Positions 5,276 through 7,767 of a stretch of 7,767 nt of DNA are shown piece by piece. How positions within the stretch are numbered: the stretch's first letter is position 1; each line of letters opens with the position of its first letter. Source of the stretch: an uncultured Prevotellaceae bacterium. Its GTDB lineage: Bacteria > Bacteroidota > Bacteroidia > Bacteroidales > Bacteroidaceae. The stretch spans positions 1 through 7,767 of the forward strand of contig CAMPCG010000133.1 in the NCBI GenBank assembly GCA_946644025.1, read 5' to 3'. The notes below the pieces were generated by a model. It made no database searches and had not been told where the DNA came from. It saw nothing but the letters and a program-made list of their open reading frames with translations. The translations under genes were made by a program, and so were the position numbers.

Positions 5276-7767
5276 ATGAAAACCAGACAATTACTCCTCG
5301 CCGCCGTCACCGCCCTTGTGATGGCCGCCACCGCCGTGCAGCACGCCGCAGCCCAGACCTTGAAGGTACACCACGCCAGCGGTGCCGCCACCGACGTCGT
5401 GCTGAACACGGAGACCACGGTGAAGTTTCAGGACGACCGCGTGCTCCTCTCCCAGCCCTCACAGACCCGCGCCTTTGCCAAGGCCGACGTGCTCCGCTTC
5501 ACCTACACCGTGCTGCGCCATGATGTCAACGGCGACAGCAAGGTCGACGTGGCCGACATTGCCTCCGTCATCGACGTTATGGCCGGTGCTGGCTCAGGCT
5601 CCGGTGTAGGGGCAGGCTCCGTGCCAGCCCGTGAGGCCGACGTGAACGGCGACGGCAGCGTCGACGTAGCCGACATCGCCTCCGTCATCGACAAGATGGC
5701 CGAGCTGGCACGCCTCGCCACCCAGCCGCTGCAGGCTCCCGGCACCAACGGCTCCATCGGCGAGGCGTTCTACATATACCGCAACGACGGCCGGTTCAAC
5801 GCCTTCTTCCGCGTGGAGATAGACTCCATCGGCTTCTCACGCTACGACGGCGACAGCCTCCGCCACAGCAAGATTGCCTCGCAGGTGGTCTACACCCCCG
5901 ACAGCACCTACATGATTCCCCTCGTGGCCATCGACAGCGTGGGGTTCGTACAGCCCGAGACCATAGTCAGCAACGACGTGTTCCCACTCACGGCAGAACA
6001 TTCGCCCTATATCTCTGATGCCGACACACTCAAGTTCACCATGTCTGCCTCCACACCTGAGGCACTACGCCCCAAGGTTGGCAATATTGTAGTGGCCACT
6101 GCAGATTGTGATGCCTTCCCCGACGGCATCGTGGCCCGTGTTAAGTCGGTTGGTAATACAGGGTCTGGCTATCTCTATCAATGTTCAATTGCCACCCTTG
6201 AAGATGTGTTCGACCAGTTAGTAATATATTCTAAGAGCGTAGAGTCCATTGGCGAGACCTCAGCATCAAGGGGCTTCGATTTACGCAAGGCAACGCTGAC
6301 CGCCGAATTGTGGAACCTCAACTGGTCGCGCACTATTGAGGGTGGCGGCACCACGACGACGCTGGGCGTGGGCGACCGAGCAACGGTTACCGTAACGGCA
6401 CGAAAGACACTTACGACGCCGTTCTTCCTACAGGTAGAACTGCAAAACACACTCTCAGCCGACATTGACTTCAAGGCGAAGAGCTCCGTCGGACATTTTG
6501 AACAGCGGCAGATTGGCAACACCCTTTCAGTAGGAAAGATAACGATTCCCTACACCGCAGGCTTGCTCTGGCTCACGCCTAAAATATCTCTCTATGGTTA
6601 TTTTCAGGAGGAAGGCAAAGTAGAACTAAACTATTCCGGATTCTTCAACCGGACAGACCGGCTTGGCTTTACCTATACGGAAGGAAACTGGTCGTTCTAT
6701 CATGCCCCTTCTACCAATGCTGGGACCGACGTGGCACAGCTGAGTATGGAGGGCTATGCCGAGGTAGGCCTGAGACCGCAGATTGACTTCTCCCTGAACG
6801 GACGCAAGGCAGGTTTCGGCTGCAGTGTGTCAGTGGGATTGAAAGAGTACATCAATTTCCTGTTCGACATGACGAAACTCTCCAACGGTGGCCTATACGA
6901 TGCCATGCGCGACAGCTACTGCCGCACTACCATCCCCTGGAGCGTTACTGCACATGCCAGTGCCGACATATTCAGTCGCTACGACAGCGACTTCTCCGAC
7001 GTGGGCTTCGCCACCTTCAGCCACACCTTTGAACCGCGTGAGGAGTCACAGCTTGGCCCCGACCGCTACATCTTCCCGCTCTTCGGCGACGTGGAGGGCC
7101 AGCGGCAGGGCACCAAGGCCACGGCAAAGGCAAACGTCAGCCGCACACCGCTGCTGCCCGTACAGGTAGGATTCTCGCTCATTGACAAGGATAAGAATAT
7201 AGTGCAGATGGTGTATGACGGACGAACCTACCGCAGCGGCAGCACCTTTGGCAATTACTCGTGTGAGCTGTCAGGACTTGAAGGCTCGGGCAAGTACACC
7301 ATTCGTCCCAGCGTGAAACTCTTAGGGCAGAACGTACTCGCTTCACCTGAGGCTGAGGTGAAAGACGGCTTGACCTCCTGCCCCGACGCCAACCACCCGC
7401 ACTGGATAGACCTGGGCATCGGGACGCAGTGGCGGTGCTGCAACGCGGGGGCTAGCACGCCGGAGGAATATGGCGGCTACTACACCTTCGACGAGGCACA
7501 GGCATACAACCCGCCCTCGCTGGACCAGATAAAGGCATTGCTCAACAACTGCACTTCTGTGTGGACGACGCAGAATGGCGTTAACGGCCGGAAGTTTACC
7601 GGACCTAACGGTGGCTCTGTGTTCCTCCCCGCCGCGGGCTTCGTCTGGTATGGCGAGTCGTACTACTTCGGCTCGCGCGGCAACTACTGGTCGTCCGCGC
7701 CTCGCGACGAGGGCAGCGGCTATTACCTCGGCTTCGATTCGGGCCGCGCGTACTGGAGCAGCGTCGA
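5276..7767 (+). CDS. Secreted multidomain surface protein with dockerin-like repeats and C-type-lectin-like variable C-terminus (3' end outside window)
   Basis: An open frame of 830 full codons from the ATG at 5276 to the window edge, with no stop. Residues 1-26 are a signal peptide (AAA before Gln27). A short beta domain (about 28-80, beginning TLKVHHASG) follows, of the kind found at the N-terminus of many Bacteroidetes surface proteins. Two dockerin-like calcium loops lie at residues 83-94 (DVNGDSKVDVAD) and 122-133 (DVNGDGSVDVAD), joined by a Gly/Ser linker. Residues about 145-215 carry 'YIYRNDGRFNAFF', 'IDSIGF' and 'IDSVGFVQPE' beta segments. The middle (about 220-700) is beta-rich with no domain I can name. 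From about residue 709 (HWIDLGIGTQWRCCNAGA, EEYGGYYTFDEA, WTTQNGVNG, SVFLPAAG, GNYWSS) the sequence follows the C-type-lectin/FGE-like fold of Bacteroidetes variable proteins, including DGR targets. Likely role: surface binding or display; the ligand is unknown. Upstream lies the long hairpin. Codon use shifts in the middle of the gene. Confidence 0.93.
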   Translation, partial: MKTRQLLLAAVTALVMAATAVQHAAAQTLKVHHASGAATDVVLNTETTVKFQDDRVLLSQPSQTRAFAKADVLRFTYTVLRHDVNGDSKVDVADIASVIDVMAGAGSGSGVGAGSVPAREADVNGDGSVDVADIASVIDKMAELARLATQPLQAPGTNGSIGEAFYIYRNDGRFNAFFRVEIDSIGFSRYDGDSLRHSKIASQVVYTPDSTYMIPLVAIDSVGFVQPETIVSNDVFPLTAEHSPYISDADTLKFTMSASTPEALRPKVGNIVVATADCDAFPDGIVARVKSVGNTGSGYLYQCSIATLEDVFDQLVIYSKSVESIGETSASRGFDLRKATLTAELWNLNWSRTIEGGGTTTTLGVGDRATVTVTARKTLTTPFFLQVELQNTLSADIDFKAKSSVGHFEQRQIGNTLSVGKITIPYTAGLLWLTPKISLYGYFQEEGKVELNYSGFFNRTDRLGFTYTEGNWSFYHAPSTNAGTDVAQLSMEGYAEVGLRPQIDFSLNGRKAGFGCSVSVGLKEYINFLFDMTKLSNGGLYDAMRDSYCRTTIPWSVTAHASADIFSRYDSDFSDVGFATFSHTFEPREESQLGPDRYIFPLFGDVEGQRQGTKATAKANVSRTPLLPVQVGFSLIDKDKNIVQMVYDGRTYRSGSTFGNYSCELSGLEGSGKYTIRPSVKLLGQNVLASPEAEVKDGLTSCPDANHPHWIDLGIGTQWRCCNAGASTPEEYGGYYTFDEAQAYNPPSLDQIKALLNNCTSVWTTQNGVNGRKFTGPNGGSVFLPAAGFVWYGESYYFGSRGNYWSSAPRDEGSGYYLGFDSGRAYWSSV
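5543..5575 (+). repeat. Direct repeat, copy 1 (dockerin-like loop)
   Basis: This 33-nt segment and the one at 5660-5692 differ at only two third-codon positions (GTG/GTA, ATT/ATC). They lie 117 nt (39 codons) apart in the same frame and encode VDVADIASVID in both calcium loops. Near-identity at synonymous sites suggests recent duplication or homogenisation of the dockerin-like unit, and slippage between the copies would keep the frame. Confidence 0.7.
5660..5692 (+). repeat. Direct repeat, copy 2 (dockerin-like loop)
   Basis: Second copy of the 33-nt in-frame repeat, covering the end of the second calcium loop and its following helix. It is preceded by the Gly/Ser-rich linker (about 5582-5629), itself made of GGC/TCC-type codons that could arise by slippage. 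Confidence 0.7.
7622..7767 (+). other. Candidate variable region (VR) of a diversity-generating retroelement target
   Basis: Starting at the conserved FLPAAG (7622-7639), the last 43 or so visible codons encode a stretch rich in Tyr, Ser, Gly, Arg and Trp around a constant GNYWSS core. This is the position and composition of the ligand-facing variable region of DGR target proteins with a C-type-lectin fold. Many codons at putatively variable positions have the form NNC (TTC, GTC, TAC, CGC, GGC, AGC), as expected if they derive from AAC codons in a template by adenine-specific mutagenesis. Only about 17 of the 128 bases from 7640 on are A. Caution: the whole gene favours C-ending codons, and related non-DGR paralogues exist. 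No template repeat or reverse transcriptase is within the window. Confidence 0.45.

Noticed and set aside
1..7767. CRISPR array, tRNA, rRNA, or a DGR template repeat within the window
   Set aside because: No regularly spaced repeats, no cloverleaf or rRNA-like sequence, and no second copy of the 7640-7767 region was found on reading both strands.

Overview
The window looks like the chromosome of a Bacteroidota member, most likely a GC-rich Bacteroidales of the Prevotella/Bacteroides group. Four things suggest this: the gene families present, two promoter boxes of the Bacteroidetes form TAnnTTTG, A-rich leaders without Shine-Dalgarno sequences, and a surface-protein architecture (short beta domain, dockerin-like repeats, 'IDSVGF' beta segments, C-type-lectin-like C-terminus) that is common there. 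The genus is inferred, not proven.

Layout. Bases 1-575 hold the 3' half of mannonate dehydratase (uxuA). After a 54-bp gap with a small GC-rich palindrome comes a closely packed plus-strand run: a secreted GH25 muramidase (630-1328), release factor 1 prfA (1345-2460), an 81-residue membrane protein of unknown function (2486-2731), and orotidine 5'-phosphate decarboxylase pyrF (2697-3563). The last two overlap by 35 nt. A LolC/LolE-type lipoprotein-exporter permease (3554-4804, minus strand) meets pyrF tail to tail with a 10-nt overlap. It appears to start at a TTG codon just downstream of a well-formed Bacteroidetes promoter.

Bases 4805-5275 are a divergent 471-bp intergenic region. It carries the minus-strand promoter, a plus-strand -7 box, and a long nested imperfect hairpin (about 5010-5150) followed by a T-rich stretch. 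The hairpin looks like a structured RNA, an elaborate 5' leader, or a small inverted-repeat element.

From 5276 to the end of the window runs one uninterrupted reading frame of 830 codons with no stop. It encodes a secreted protein with a signal peptide, two dockerin-like calcium loops, a long beta-rich middle, and a C-terminal domain resembling the C-type-lectin-fold variable proteins of Bacteroidetes, some of which are targets of diversity-generating retroelements (DGRs). The window ends inside the putative variable region, so any template repeat, accessory protein or reverse transcriptase would lie downstream and cannot be seen.

The left half is mostly housekeeping (hexuronate catabolism, translation termination, pyrimidine synthesis, lipoprotein export). 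The right third, with the structured RNA and the candidate hypervariable surface protein, is the accessory part and the most interesting.
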